Source of the DNA: Bacillota bacterium
GTDB taxonomy: Bacteria; Bacillota; Clostridia; Lachnospirales; Lachnospiraceae
DNA: 64,000 nucleotides
Assembly (NCBI GenBank): GCA_023437365.1
Contig: JAEZGK010000028.1
Location: forward strand, 1 to 64,000
Direction: 5' to 3'
Positions 18,608 through 28,397 of this stretch are shown one piece after another; the stretch's first letter is position 1, and the number at the start of each line of letters is the position of its first letter. The notes beneath the pieces were generated by a model. The model saw nothing but the letters and a program-made list of their open reading frames with translations, made no database searches and had not been told where the DNA came from. Both the position numbers and the translations under genes were made by a program.

Positions 18608-20209
18608 TCAATCCTTGGTTGCTGTTTCCAACCAGAAGGCATCAGGCTTTGCAATTAATCGGGCATTATTATAAGCCATCTCTAGAGTAAGAATAGTTGT
18701 TCCGCGATAAACTGTTGTTCTACCTGTTTCATCTAATGAAAGTACTAACGCACATTGTGGTATATCGGTCTCTTCTCTTTCACCTAGATAGATAGGTAAC
18801 AGAAACTGCATCTTACCGGTCTCAGGCCAATACTGAGGTAAGGCCAACTTATAGTTTCTTTCTGCCAATAATACGGCTCTGCTGATTGCACTATCGAAAT
18901 CACGTGCAATCCTGGCCAGCAGCTGATCCTTTTCTGTCTCATCATCTGCACAAGCATTGTATTCTTCGGAATATTTCGGAAGCCTGCCTCTTTTCACACC
19001 ATCCTCAAAAATATGCTTATCATTCGTAACAATCTTGTATTTCGTATTGAAAATTGCGATTGTCTTATCATCATTAGCGAAGTAATTTGCTATTCCGGGA
19101 ACAGGGAATTCATTGCCATCAAAGACGCAGGTAATAACCTTATCTGTTTCTACATATGCTTCGGGATTTTTAATCAAAGTGAGTTGTCTTTTCCCTAAAC
19201 CGGGGATCTTAATAACTATTTTTTCACCACAAATAATAATTTGTCTGAAATATCTCCGATTAAGCAGTCCGGAATTAAAATAGAGTTTATTCTTAAATTC
19301 CTGAACCTTTTTATTTTCAACTTCCATTTCTTCAGCATCTTCTTTAAATAACTTGTCCAGAGTATGCGTGATATAGGAGCGTAAGATATCATTTTTAGAA
19401 TTGGCTTTTACCGAATTCCATTTTTCCTTCATTGCGAGCTGCGATAATTCAGCCAAGAATTTATCCCCGTTACTACTAGGAGTAAAAATCAATCTACCAA
19501 AATGATAGTATTTTTCGTCCAAAATATCATCTATTAATTCATCTTCAGTTACGATATTCAGACCAAACCATTTTGTGGGCCCGACGCCCTTAAACTTGTC
19601 CATCTTAGCCCAAAAATGCAAATTTTTTATGCTTAAATTGGTGTTAAAAAATGCAAATTTAGAGCATTCACCCCATTCATCATTATCAATTGCTTGAAGA
19701 AAAGCCTTATTTAAAAAGTCATGCCAGTAGCTTTCCTTCTCGTTTTTTTCAAATTCCCAGTTAAGCATGTTAGCCAGGTAGCTATAATCCGGCTTTAGGG
19801 TATAATCATCCAAGCTTGTTGGGCGATTGACATCAATGGATTTCCATTTATTGATAATCACTTCTTTGGTTCCGATTTCAACACCGGACCAAGTCGTAGA
19901 TTTTAGACCTTTGTATTGACATCCGGGTTTTTTTCTGAAGCCACCGTATATTATTTCTGCGGTATCCTCCGTAAAATATCCTGTTTCAATCAAGAAAAAC
20001 ATCACATCGGAATCAGTGCATAGAACCGGGGTTACATCTGATGAATAACATAAACAGGCAGTTTCACAATTATTCCATTGTGTATCAACATGATCATTCA
20101 GCTGATTAAAATCAACATTCTTCTTCGTGTATTTCCTGATTTCAGCAGGATATTCTTTCATGTTATCGATTTTTCCAATTATTAAAAAGCCACGCTTATC
20201 ATTAGTCAA
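18608..20209 (-). CDS. DUF3825 domain protein
   Basis: A soluble protein of 533 residues without signal peptide or membrane helix. The C-terminal half has what I recognise as DUF3825 features: FNSGLLNRRYF near residue 310, MQFLLPIYLG near residue 470 and the closing TILTLEMAYNNARLIAKPDAFWLE block. The N-terminal about 280 residues, including YLANMLNWEFEKNEKESYWHDFLNKA, are less clear. DUF3825 has no established biochemical function; some members carry nucleic-acid-binding domains. The gene is divergent from an unknown membrane protein across a 218-bp gap. Family call is from memory of the conserved C-terminus. Confidence 0.65.
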   Translation of the reverse strand: MTNDKRGFLIIGKIDNMKEYPAEIRKYTKKNVDFNQLNDHVDTQWNNCETACLCYSSDVTPVLCTDSDVMFFLIETGYFTEDTAEIIYGGFRKKPGCQYKGLKSTTWSGVEIGTKEVIINKWKSIDVNRPTSLDDYTLKPDYSYLANMLNWEFEKNEKESYWHDFLNKAFLQAIDNDEWGECSKFAFFNTNLSIKNLHFWAKMDKFKGVGPTKWFGLNIVTEDELIDDILDEKYYHFGRLIFTPSSNGDKFLAELSQLAMKEKWNSVKANSKNDILRSYITHTLDKLFKEDAEEMEVENKKVQEFKNKLYFNSGLLNRRYFRQIIICGEKIVIKIPGLGKRQLTLIKNPEAYVETDKVITCVFDGNEFPVPGIANYFANDDKTIAIFNTKYKIVTNDKHIFEDGVKRGRLPKYSEEYNACADDETEKDQLLARIARDFDSAISRAVLLAERNYKLALPQYWPETGKMQFLLPIYLGEREETDIPQCALVLSLDETGRTTVYRGTTILTLEMAYNNARLIAKPDAFWLETATKD

Positions 20210-20427
20210 GTTGAAGTCCTCCGTTAATAATCATTGATATATATTATTATAAAGATAATTCTGAGAAATGTAAAGAAATCAATTAAAGTAAAGGCTTTAG
20301 GTAAGGGCAAAAGACATTTGTTGCAATAGATAGAATTATGTTGAAATGAGAAAAGCATTTAGAATATAATATTTATAGAAACACTAAAATCTTGCATATC
20401 ACTACAAAGGAGAAGTGTGCCAGTACA

Positions 20428-21816
20428 ATGATGAATATGCTAAACGAGAGTAATCTTATCTTACCGTTTCATTATCAGGGGAAAATCAACAAATTTGAGG
20501 CATATGTGAAGGCTGATGGGTTTAAAAAAGACAAGAATAACTATCTGCAAGATTATATCTGGCGAAAGGCTTCCAGAAGAAGATATCGTTATCTGGCAGC
20601 GCATATTGATGCGCTAATTGATAACGAGAATAAAGACAGTATTTGTTACAGCTATTACTTAAACCCTAATTATCGGTCCGAGCAAGGATGGCCTTCCGAA
20701 CAGGACAGAATCTATATGGAATCATGGATCATGAAAGGGGATAATAAGTCAGAAGCATTTACCTTTTTCATGGGTGAAATAAGGATATATATCTTTAAAA
20801 CAGGGATTGGTTTCCTTGTTGTAAATATTAAGCATGAGAACCAGGAAGAATTAACTTCTATAGAAGACAAATCCTTCTCGCTAACACGTTTTTATACAAA
20901 AGAAACCACAGGTACTGCGAAAGAAAGTGAATTACTATTTATATATAAAACAACCGATAAAAACGGTATTGAGAAGAACAATCCGTTCAGTCTATCAGGT
21001 ATTGTAAATCAAATTCTACAAATAACCAAGTCAAATCAAGATAAGATTAAATTATTCCCATCCTCCAATAAAAAGGAATGTAATATCTTTCATAGAATTA
21101 TTGTTGACAGACCTCTGGAGGAGGAAAAGCTGAATTCACATCTTTATATTTTAAGAAGGGCGTTCCACTCCAGCTTTTATCAGTGTAAGGAAGATGCGTG
21201 TGTTGATCAGCGAACAGATTTTATATTTCAGACAAGGCATAATTTTTATTTCAGCTTCAGTCAGAGGGGTATGGTTTGTCTGTACTATCAATCGGAAAAT
21301 CAGGATGTTTTTATAAGGCATTTTACCGGCAATGTTCGTCATGATTACTTCTTCATCTATTTATTCTTATTACATGAACGGCAAGCCCTTTTTTATTTTA
21401 ACTCCATCCTATCAGCTCCACAGAAAAAGTACAATATCATCAGAATGAAGAAGATTCTGATAGAGTTCAGAATCAAATACTCCTATAAGGTTATTTCAGA
21501 CGAAGCCTCCTATCAGAATTATTACAGTCTGCTCTATAAAGCTTTTAGCCTTGATGAGTTGAATGTCGATATTCAAGATATTATCGATCGCGGTTCTGAA
21601 CACCAGAAGAACACTCACGAAAACAGTACAAATACAGCACTTGCGGTACTGGCTTTGTTTGGAATTTTTTCTGCACTCGACAGCAGCTTCGCCTTCGTTG
21701 ATCGTTTCAATATGGATAAATCATTTACTTGGGCTCATGCAGTGGTATCGGCATTAATCTTCTTAACGGTTCTGATATCAATCGGAGTGTTTTTGTACCT
21801 TAAGAAACGTAAGTAA
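20428..21816 (+). CDS. Unknown protein with C-terminal membrane hairpin
   Basis: A 462-residue protein that I do not recognise. The first about 390 residues look soluble and rich in Lys, Asn and aromatic residues. Two hydrophobic helices follow near the C-terminus, one around LAVLALFGIFSALDSSFAF and one around ALIFLTVLISIGVFLYL, ending in KKRK, so the large N-terminal domain would be cytoplasmic. This layout resembles CorA-like tail-anchored proteins, but no GMN motif is present. Start 20428 is chosen over a TTG at 20392 because AAAGGAG lies between them. It may work with the divergent DUF3825 gene. Confidence 0.6.
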   Translation: MMNMLNESNLILPFHYQGKINKFEAYVKADGFKKDKNNYLQDYIWRKASRRRYRYLAAHIDALIDNENKDSICYSYYLNPNYRSEQGWPSEQDRIYMESWIMKGDNKSEAFTFFMGEIRIYIFKTGIGFLVVNIKHENQEELTSIEDKSFSLTRFYTKETTGTAKESELLFIYKTTDKNGIEKNNPFSLSGIVNQILQITKSNQDKIKLFPSSNKKECNIFHRIIVDRPLEEEKLNSHLYILRRAFHSSFYQCKEDACVDQRTDFIFQTRHNFYFSFSQRGMVCLYYQSENQDVFIRHFTGNVRHDYFFIYLFLLHERQALFYFNSILSAPQKKYNIIRMKKILIEFRIKYSYKVISDEASYQNYYSLLYKAFSLDELNVDIQDIIDRGSEHQKNTHENSTNTALAVLALFGIFSALDSSFAFVDRFNMDKSFTWAHAVVSALIFLTVLISIGVFLYLKKRK

Positions 21817-21851
21817 TATCAAAAGCAGCTTTAAAAACGTTATAAAAATAC

Positions 21852-21885
21852 AAAGCCCTGTTCAGCTGATACTGAGCAGGGCTTT
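21852..21885 (+). terminator. Terminator after the membrane-hairpin gene
   Basis: AAAGCCCTG-TCAG pairs with CTGA-CAGGGCTTT around a 6-nt loop, with a bulge on each side. It is 36 bp after the stop codon. Confidence 0.8.
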
Positions 21886-21943
21886 AGATTTATTTATCCT
21901 CTGCCAAGGTTACCTCAATTTTATTTATAAGGAAGTTTGAGGT

Positions 21944-21979
21944 ATGTGTTTGCTTCCAGATGAGTTACTGTATTATTAA
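21944..21979 (+). CDS. Possible leader peptide before ABC-F gene
   Basis: An 11-codon reading frame (MCLLPDELLYY) begins after AAGGAAG and GAGG, 137 bp before the ABC-F start. It overlaps a hairpin (TACCTCAA at 21910 with TTGAGGTA at 21937) and is followed by a GCATA/TATGT stem with a T-rich tail near 22007-22030. Ribosome-mediated attenuation through a short leader peptide is known for several antibiotic-resistance ABC-F genes. Coding status here is unproven. Confidence 0.3.
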   Translation: MCLLPDELLYY

Positions 21980-22115
21980 GAAGTAGAATACTTGCCAAGT
22001 AAATGCAGCATAGACTTATGTTTTTTGCTTTCTTTTAGGTATCACTTTTTCCTGGAGTAAGTAACTTAAGGTTAAGTTGCACTGAGGGGATCATATGTAA
22101 TAGGAGATTGGTAAT

Positions 22116-24059
22116 ATGTTGGAACTATCATTAGCAGGTGTAAAAAAGTATATGGATACAACTCTGATACTTAAGGATATATCCTTTATGGTAACGGAGG
22201 GGGAGAAGGTAGGCCTTGTAGGTGAAAATGGCAGTGGAAAAACTACGATTCTCAAATTAATAGCGGGCATACTCACGCTAAACCATTGTGCGGGATACCC
22301 GTATGCCCCGGTTCCCCTGGGATATGACGAAGGATGGGTTAATACTCCAAAGGATGCAGTCTGCGCCTATCTCGATCAAATACCACAATATCCTTATGGG
22401 ACAAGAGTTATCGATGTATTGAAATCAGCTTTTGATGAGGTGTATCAGCTTGAGAAGGACATTCATGAGCTTGAGGAAAGTATGCAACACCTAGAGGGTG
22501 CTGATTTAGAAAGAACCTTGAAGAGCTATGGCGAGTTGCTTCAAGCATATGAATTAATGGATGGATATCATGTAGAGGAAAAGTTAAACAGAGTCTGTAA
22601 GGGATTGCATTTCGATGAGAAATTTCTAATCCAGGAATTCAGTCTGTTAAGTGGTGGCGAAAAAACTACGGTAACACTTGGAAAGCTCCTGATTGACATG
22701 CCCGACATATTACTGCTGGATGAACCTACAAATCATCTGGATATGGAGTCGGTAGAATGGCTGGAGGAATATCTTGGCAGCTATAAAGGGATTGTAATAG
22801 TGGTATCGCATGACAGATATTTTCTGGATCATGTTGTAACCAAAATAATTGAAATAGAAGATAAAGAGAGTAATACCTATAACGGAAACTATTCTGATTA
22901 TATCATACAAAAAGAAGAGAAGCTCAGGATACAATTGGAGAATTATAAAGAGCAGAATAAAAAGATGAATGAGATGGAACAGTCAGTCAAGCAGCTTAGG
23001 GACTGGGCAATGAAGTCGGATAACAATAAATTCTTCAAAAGAGCAGCAAGCATTCAGATCAAACTGGATAAGCTGGAGAGAATTGATCAGCCCTCAAAGA
23101 AGCAGAATATGAAGCTAGCAATTCGGCAGTCAGAGCAATCCGGTAAGTTAACAATTCAGGCCAGTAATTTATCGAAAAGCTTTGGTCAGAAGACCCTTTT
23201 TCAGCATGCTGAAATGGTGATTCATTATGGAGAGAGAGTAGCCATGATTGGTCCCAACGGTTGTGGTAAGACAACCTTTCTTAAAATGCTGTTGGGAGAG
23301 GAGATACCGGATGAGGGTTCGATACAATTAGGTTCGGGTGTTCTGTCGGCGTATCTGCCACAGACAGTCAGCTTTCCAAATGAAGAACTTACAGTGCTTG
23401 ACTATTTCCGAGAGGATCTATTTATACCTGAGGGAAAGGCAAGGGAATACCTTGCCAAATACCTGTTTTATGGAAGCAATGTATTTAAAAAAATAAAGCA
23501 TTTATCGGGTGGAGAGAGACTTCGCCTAAACTTGAGCAAACTACTATTCAATGACATAAACCTGTTGATCCTGGATGAGCCTACAAACCACCTGGATACG
23601 AAATCAATAGAAAGTGTGGAGGAGGCCTTAGCTGCTTTTAAGGGTACCATCTTTTTCATTTCCCATGACAGATACTTCATCAATAAAATCAGTGATAGGG
23701 TAGTTGCGATTGAGGAGGGAGTGATCAGGAGCTATCTTGGTAACTATGACTATTATAAGAGTATCAAGGATAAGCAAAATCAACAGTTGGAGGAGGTATT
23801 ACCGGCTAAGCCTGAGCAACGTGAGAAGCACAAAAATGACAGAAAGAAAGAGACTTCTAGGGTCGCCGATAGAAAAGTAACAGAGGCGGCACAAGTAGAA
23901 GCCAGTATCAGAACTATTGAAAGCAAGATAAAAGAAATTGAAGTGGCAATGGAAACCGTAGGAACAAATTATGAAGACTTAAACAGCTTGTATCAGCAAA
24001 AAGAGGAATTGAATAAGGCGCTGGAGGAAGCAATGGAAGTGTGGTTAAGCTTGAATTAA
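22116..24059 (+). CDS. ABC-F family ATPase (possible ribosome protection protein)
   Basis: A soluble dual-ATPase protein of 647 residues. Domain 1 has Walker A GENGSGKTT (about 36), LSGGEKTTVTLGKLL and LLLDEPTNHLD; domain 2 has Walker A GPNGCGKTT (about 386), LSGGERLRLNLSKLL and LILDEPTNHLD. Between Walker A and the signature of domain 1 is an insertion with GYPYAPVPLGYDEGW, where ABC-F members carry the arm. The interdomain linker (about 260-335) is a long charged coiled coil and the C-terminus is a further coiled coil. These lengths suit ABC-F factors acting on the ribosome. The AGGAG binding site is well placed. Resistance function is inference. Confidence 0.88.
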   Translation: MLELSLAGVKKYMDTTLILKDISFMVTEGEKVGLVGENGSGKTTILKLIAGILTLNHCAGYPYAPVPLGYDEGWVNTPKDAVCAYLDQIPQYPYGTRVIDVLKSAFDEVYQLEKDIHELEESMQHLEGADLERTLKSYGELLQAYELMDGYHVEEKLNRVCKGLHFDEKFLIQEFSLLSGGEKTTVTLGKLLIDMPDILLLDEPTNHLDMESVEWLEEYLGSYKGIVIVVSHDRYFLDHVVTKIIEIEDKESNTYNGNYSDYIIQKEEKLRIQLENYKEQNKKMNEMEQSVKQLRDWAMKSDNNKFFKRAASIQIKLDKLERIDQPSKKQNMKLAIRQSEQSGKLTIQASNLSKSFGQKTLFQHAEMVIHYGERVAMIGPNGCGKTTFLKMLLGEEIPDEGSIQLGSGVLSAYLPQTVSFPNEELTVLDYFREDLFIPEGKAREYLAKYLFYGSNVFKKIKHLSGGERLRLNLSKLLFNDINLLILDEPTNHLDTKSIESVEEALAAFKGTIFFISHDRYFINKISDRVVAIEEGVIRSYLGNYDYYKSIKDKQNQQLEEVLPAKPEQREKHKNDRKKETSRVADRKVTEAAQVEASIRTIESKIKEIEVAMETVGTNYEDLNSLYQQKEELNKALEEAMEVWLSLN

Positions 24060-24113
24060 GAGTGTGGGGTAAGGAAAAGTCAGAGACTGTGAAGCAAAAA
24101 TTGGTATTTACCT

Positions 24114-24152
24114 TAGGCTTTCTATGATAAAATAACATCATAGGAGGCCTTT
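24114..24152 (+). terminator. Probable terminator after ABC-F gene
   Basis: CTATGAT (about 24121) pairs with ATCATAG (about 24135), extended by GGC/GCC pairs, and is followed by TTTT. It lies about 60 bp after the ABC-F stop. Confidence 0.5.
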
Positions 24153-24281
24153 TATCATGGAAAAAAGGAGCCGGTCAGCATTCTTATTGTAAGTTGGTTG
24201 TGTTAACTTGTAACTTGGATTCTGAACTATTGCATTTATATTCTGGTATGGTACCTTGTAAAAAGAAGGAGGAACTTATAC

Positions 24282-24728
24282 ATGAAGCTATTCCTGGAAC
24301 AGAGAAAAGAAAAAGAAATCGAAGTAGTAATTCGCTATCAACAGATGGATGATTACGTGAAAAGACTGGTACATAAAATAGAGAGCTGCAACCACACAGT
24401 GTATGGTGAAGATAAGGGCAGACAATATAAAATTAATATTCGAGAAATCTATTATATCGAAAGTGTGGATAAGAAAACCTTTATTTATACCAAGGATCAG
24501 GTATTTCGCTCGGAACGAAAATTATATCATTTTATGGAGGAGCTGCAGGGTCATGAGTTTGTTCAGGTCAGTAAGGCCTGCATTATTAACCTGGATGTTT
24601 TAAAGCATATCAAAAGTCTTTATAACAGCCGGATGGAAGCAACCTTGATTAACGATGAAAAAATTACGGTATCCAGAACCTATCTGAGCGCAATCAAATC
24701 AGCATTATGTAAGGAGGGCGAGTTATGA
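24282..24728 (+). CDS. LytTR-type DNA-binding regulator
   Basis: A 148-residue protein whose residues 45-145 form a LytTR DNA-binding domain: YKINIREIYYIESVDKKTFIYT, then FVQVSKACIINLDVLKHIK and ITVSRTYLSAIKSAL. It has no receiver domain. Such stand-alone LytTR proteins are usually encoded with a DUF3021 membrane protein, as here, and control neighbouring ABC transporter genes. AAGGAGG precedes the ATG. The stop overlaps the next start by 4 bp. Confidence 0.92.
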   Translation: MKLFLEQRKEKEIEVVIRYQQMDDYVKRLVHKIESCNHTVYGEDKGRQYKINIREIYYIESVDKKTFIYTKDQVFRSERKLYHFMEELQGHEFVQVSKACIINLDVLKHIKSLYNSRMEATLINDEKITVSRTYLSAIKSALCKEGEL

Positions 24729-25165
24729 TAAAAAAAACGATGAAAAAGATCTTGATGCTTACGGCTTTGATCGATCTTGCTGCTTATACCATATCCTCCG
24801 CCATATCAGGGGATTGGGTGAGTACAACCTTCTTATGGGAACTGTTCTTTGTCTCGTGCCTTATCTGCGTTGCACAGCTAATCTGTAATAGGTTTAAAAG
24901 TAATTATTATATATTAGAGGTACTGGTTGAATATCTGATGGTGGTTATGATTGTAGGCGGTACCGGTCTATTGATCGGATGGTTTCAAATTTCCTGTCTG
25001 TGGAATGTCTTTCTTTATGTTACTCCGGTATATATTATCAGTTATTTTATGGATCTGGTCAGAACCAGACGAGATGTTGACTTTATCAATGAGAGGATTA
25101 AGCAAAGAGCAGAAAGAGGTATATTGGATGAGCAAGGCAATGATAACGGTGAAGCAGGTATATAA
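24725..25165 (+). CDS. DUF3021 family membrane protein
   Basis: A 146-residue protein with four predicted membrane helices (about 9-25, 35-55, 68-90, 95-115) and a charged C-terminal tail. It matches the DUF3021 pattern by topology and by its coupling to a LytTR gene. It may modulate the LytTR regulator. It overlaps the upstream gene by 4 bp and the downstream ATPase gene by 38 bp, so the operon is tightly packed. Confidence 0.8.
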   Translation: MIKKTMKKILMLTALIDLAAYTISSAISGDWVSTTFLWELFFVSCLICVAQLICNRFKSNYYILEVLVEYLMVVMIVGGTGLLIGWFQISCLWNVFLYVTPVYIISYFMDLVRTRRDVDFINERIKQRAERGILDEQGNDNGEAGI

Positions 25166-25805
25166 AAACTTTCGCTTAGGAGAGTTGGAGCTTCCTGTGC
25201 TGAAGGACATTAATCTAGTGATTGAAAAAGGCGAATTTGTATCGATTATGGGTCCATCCGGTTCCGGGAAAAGTACTCTTCTGTATCTTCTGGGAGGGTT
25301 GGAGTCAGTCACAAGAGGCACCATAGAAATCAATGCAAAGAATATCGTCAAACTTAATGATGATGAGCAAAGCAGGATGAGAAGAAAGGAGATCGGCTTT
25401 GTCTTTCAAGCCTATAATCTGATCCCGAACCTCACGGTGGAGGAAAATATTCTAATGCCCCTTTTACTGGATGGGGTTAAAAAGAAAGACTTGAAATATA
25501 AACTAGAGGAAATACTTGAGATTACTGGGCTGAGTGATCATAGGAACCACACTCCAAAGGAACTCTCGGGAGGGCAGCAGCAGAGAGTGGCGATCGCAAG
25601 GGCGGTCATTACCAGTCCTGACATTATATTTGCAGATGAACCCATCGGTAATCTGGACAGCATAACAGGGAACGGAATTCTGTCATTGCTGCAGAGGATC
25701 AATCAACAGAAGAACACAACAATCGTTATGGTTACCCATTCAAAGGAATCTACTGCCTTTGGAACCAGGGTAATCTATCTGAAGGATGGGATGATAGCAG
25801 AATGA
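25128..25805 (+). CDS. ABC transporter ATPase (MacB/LolD class)
   Basis: A 225-residue ATPase with Walker A GPSGSGKST (about 44), Q-loop FQAYNL, signature LSGGQQQRVAIARA, Walker B IIFADEPIGNLDS and the switch histidine in VTHSKES. The GNLDS form is typical of ATPases that pair with FtsX-like permeases. The start at 25128 has an AGAAAGAGG site; a longer reading frame upstream lies inside DUF3021. It overlaps the permease gene by 4 bp. Confidence 0.93.
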   Translation: MSKAMITVKQVYKNFRLGELELPVLKDINLVIEKGEFVSIMGPSGSGKSTLLYLLGGLESVTRGTIEINAKNIVKLNDDEQSRMRRKEIGFVFQAYNLIPNLTVEENILMPLLLDGVKKKDLKYKLEEILEITGLSDHRNHTPKELSGGQQQRVAIARAVITSPDIIFADEPIGNLDSITGNGILSLLQRINQQKNTTIVMVTHSKESTAFGTRVIYLKDGMIAE

Positions 25806-28291
25806 GCATTGTAATAAAATTATTATGGAAGAGCTTAATGCAGAAGAAAGCCAGGACCTTACTAGTCCTTTTCTCAATCGCCGTATCCTCAGCAATGATT
25901 TTTGCCAATGAGGGCTTCAAAGCTACGGTTGCTCATATGTTTTATGAAGCAGACACCAGACATGCCGGGAACTCCAGCCTTATCGTTACTACAAAGCTTG
26001 ATGTGGGGGCCAAGGAATGGATTGATACCGGACTTCTGAAACCATATAGTAGCAGGATACTATATGCAAATTCATTTATAAAAGAACATGCCCTTTATGC
26101 TCCGAAGCTGGAAGACATGTATTATTTTCAGATCTATGGAGTGGATATGGATGAATTTCAGCAGCACAACCCTTTCACTCTAAAAGAGGGGGAGTATGGA
26201 CAATGGAGTGGATTTCAAATCGTCATGGGCGAAGCATATGCCGATAAATATAAAATATCAGTTGGGGATACCATTACTCTTGAGATGAATGGAAGGAATT
26301 ATGACTTTACAGTCGTTGGTATTGCTAAACAGGAAGGTATTTATATGAGGGAGCTCGCGGATGGAGGGACGCTGTTTGCACCGAAGGAAACCATTGCGGA
26401 AATATTTGGAGGAGAGGCGAACCTGACTTACATCAAAGAAAAGGAGGAAGAGCAGCTTCAGAAGCTTTATGAGGATTTAAAGGAAACCTTAACGGACTAT
26501 AATATAGCCTATACCATTGACCCGTACTTAATTAAAGCAGAAACTTCGAGTTATGTTCTGCCCTTTCGGATCTCCTCCATTGCGGTTATTTTTATGAGCA
26601 TGTTCATCATATTCACTGGTTATGGTCTGATTATCAATGAGAGAATTTCCTCCCTGGGAACCCTGAGAAGCTTAGGCTTGACAAGGAGAAGGATGGGTCG
26701 AATCCTGATTCTTGAAAGCTCGGGCATCGGAAGCTTCGGAGGCTTGCTGGGCTGTGGATTAGGGTGGGTAATTCTTAAGCTTCTAAAGGATATCTATTTT
26801 AAGAATAATGGAACCTTTACCACGAGCGGGCCGATCGTGGTTGGAAGCAAGGAACTAATAACGACGATAATGGCAGCAGTTGTAATCACGTGTTTAAGTG
26901 CAATCAGCTCTATCCGGAAGACAACCAAGCTACAGATTAAAGAAATTATCCTGCACAGAATGGAGCAGAAGGTTACACGACATTCAAAGCTATGGAGCAT
27001 CGGAGCACTTGTATTTGTGGCCTGCATGTTCCTGCCAAAGCTCCTTCCGACCAATCTTGCGGGTATGATTGCAGCAAATATACTTGCGACAGGAGCATTG
27101 GCCGGTTCGATTTTCATGATACCGGCTATGGTCTGGGTGTTAACGAAAGTGGCAGCAAGCTGTGGGTTGCCGGAGGAGGTTTGCCTTGGCATCCGAAATG
27201 CCAGAGACAGCAAAACACTTGCGAATAATCTGAAGCTTTTCTCAGCAATGATAGCCATCGTGGCTTTTATGGTGACTATTTTTCATACAATGTCTTATGA
27301 TTTGCATGATTCCTGGGAGCATAAGAATCTGTTTGAGGTATCCTTTACCTTAAGAGAATCAGAGGAAGACAGCTTAAGCAGAGTAAATTCCGTGGAAGGC
27401 GTTACGAAAGCAATTGCGTATTATGCAAATTATGAATGTAATATTACAGATGAGAATGTATTTTTAAATACCCTATACGGGATCGAAGACATTGACTTCT
27501 TTGATATGAATGTGGTCGGTGATTTGGATCAGGCCCACGAAGCGGTCAAGCAGCTGAAGGATGGAAAGAACGTAATAACAACCACGATATTGAAAGAAAA
27601 ATTAGGACTTAAGCTTGGAGATTATCTCCGCATTACCTATGCCGACCGGACAGAGGAATATAAAATTACAGGATTTATCGATACAAATATCGGAATTGGG
27701 CATGTGGCTTATATCGCCGGAGCGAATTACAGGAGCTTAATAGGAACCACGAACTATGATACCTTCATGGTGCAGGGAAATACCGCGCCCGAGGATCTAA
27801 AATTAAATCTGAAAAGAGAATTTACCAAAGATATACTGACCATCAACACGAAGGAAGAGCTTAAGAATGCGAATGCCGACAAGGTGGACTCTATCTTCAA
27901 TGCGATCAATATCTACACTTATCTTGCAGTGGCCGTCGGAATGCTGGGAATGATGAATAATATTGTGGCCGGCTTCATCGAGCGGAAGCAGAGTCTGGCC
28001 TTATACCGATGTATCGGAATGAGCAGGAGGGGAATCAGCCGGATGCTTCTCACCGAAGCAGTTACACTTGGAGTGATCGGAAGTGCTATGGGTTTAGTAA
28101 CAGCGTTAACGATGATGAATACTATTCCGCAGACAATCGGACTAATGTGGGGCAAGGTTGCTCCCAGACCGGCGACAGTCGAAATCGTAATCTTATGCTT
28201 GGCAGGTCTGCTGACCATGTTAGCGATGTCAATCATTCCATTAAGAGGGAGCAGGAAAATAAGTATCATGGAAAGCATGAAATATGAATAA
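25802..28291 (+). CDS. FtsX-like ABC permease
   Basis: A permease of 829 residues containing two FtsX-type membrane units. The first helix is near residues 18-35, an extracytoplasmic domain follows (about 40-250), three helices lie near 260-375, then two more near 400-450, a second outer domain (about 500-680) and three final helices. With the preceding ATPase it forms a complete transporter; in Firmicutes such pairs with LytTR regulators often act in peptide or bacteriocin-antibiotic resistance. The substrate is not known. Confidence 0.9.
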   Translation: MSIVIKLLWKSLMQKKARTLLVLFSIAVSSAMIFANEGFKATVAHMFYEADTRHAGNSSLIVTTKLDVGAKEWIDTGLLKPYSSRILYANSFIKEHALYAPKLEDMYYFQIYGVDMDEFQQHNPFTLKEGEYGQWSGFQIVMGEAYADKYKISVGDTITLEMNGRNYDFTVVGIAKQEGIYMRELADGGTLFAPKETIAEIFGGEANLTYIKEKEEEQLQKLYEDLKETLTDYNIAYTIDPYLIKAETSSYVLPFRISSIAVIFMSMFIIFTGYGLIINERISSLGTLRSLGLTRRRMGRILILESSGIGSFGGLLGCGLGWVILKLLKDIYFKNNGTFTTSGPIVVGSKELITTIMAAVVITCLSAISSIRKTTKLQIKEIILHRMEQKVTRHSKLWSIGALVFVACMFLPKLLPTNLAGMIAANILATGALAGSIFMIPAMVWVLTKVAASCGLPEEVCLGIRNARDSKTLANNLKLFSAMIAIVAFMVTIFHTMSYDLHDSWEHKNLFEVSFTLRESEEDSLSRVNSVEGVTKAIAYYANYECNITDENVFLNTLYGIEDIDFFDMNVVGDLDQAHEAVKQLKDGKNVITTTILKEKLGLKLGDYLRITYADRTEEYKITGFIDTNIGIGHVAYIAGANYRSLIGTTNYDTFMVQGNTAPEDLKLNLKREFTKDILTINTKEELKNANADKVDSIFNAINIYTYLAVAVGMLGMMNNIVAGFIERKQSLALYRCIGMSRRGISRMLLTEAVTLGVIGSAMGLVTALTMMNTIPQTIGLMWGKVAPRPATVEIVILCLAGLLTMLAMSIIPLRGSRKISIMESMKYE

Positions 28292-28397
28292 GAACCGGTA
28301 ATGATACAAAAATCCGTAAACTCAGCGCCGAAATCCTGAGCAACCCTGGTGAACTAACATATATTATAACTAGAATAAGTTGTAATTCAGAGGGAAT

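Noticed and set aside
24149..24190. 11-codon frame before the LytTR gene
   Set aside because: It follows a terminator-like hairpin and has no convincing binding site or link to the next gene.
26794..27258. 154-codon minus-strand frame
   Set aside because: Antisense to the FtsX-like permease; hydrophobic only as a mirror of the membrane coding sequence.
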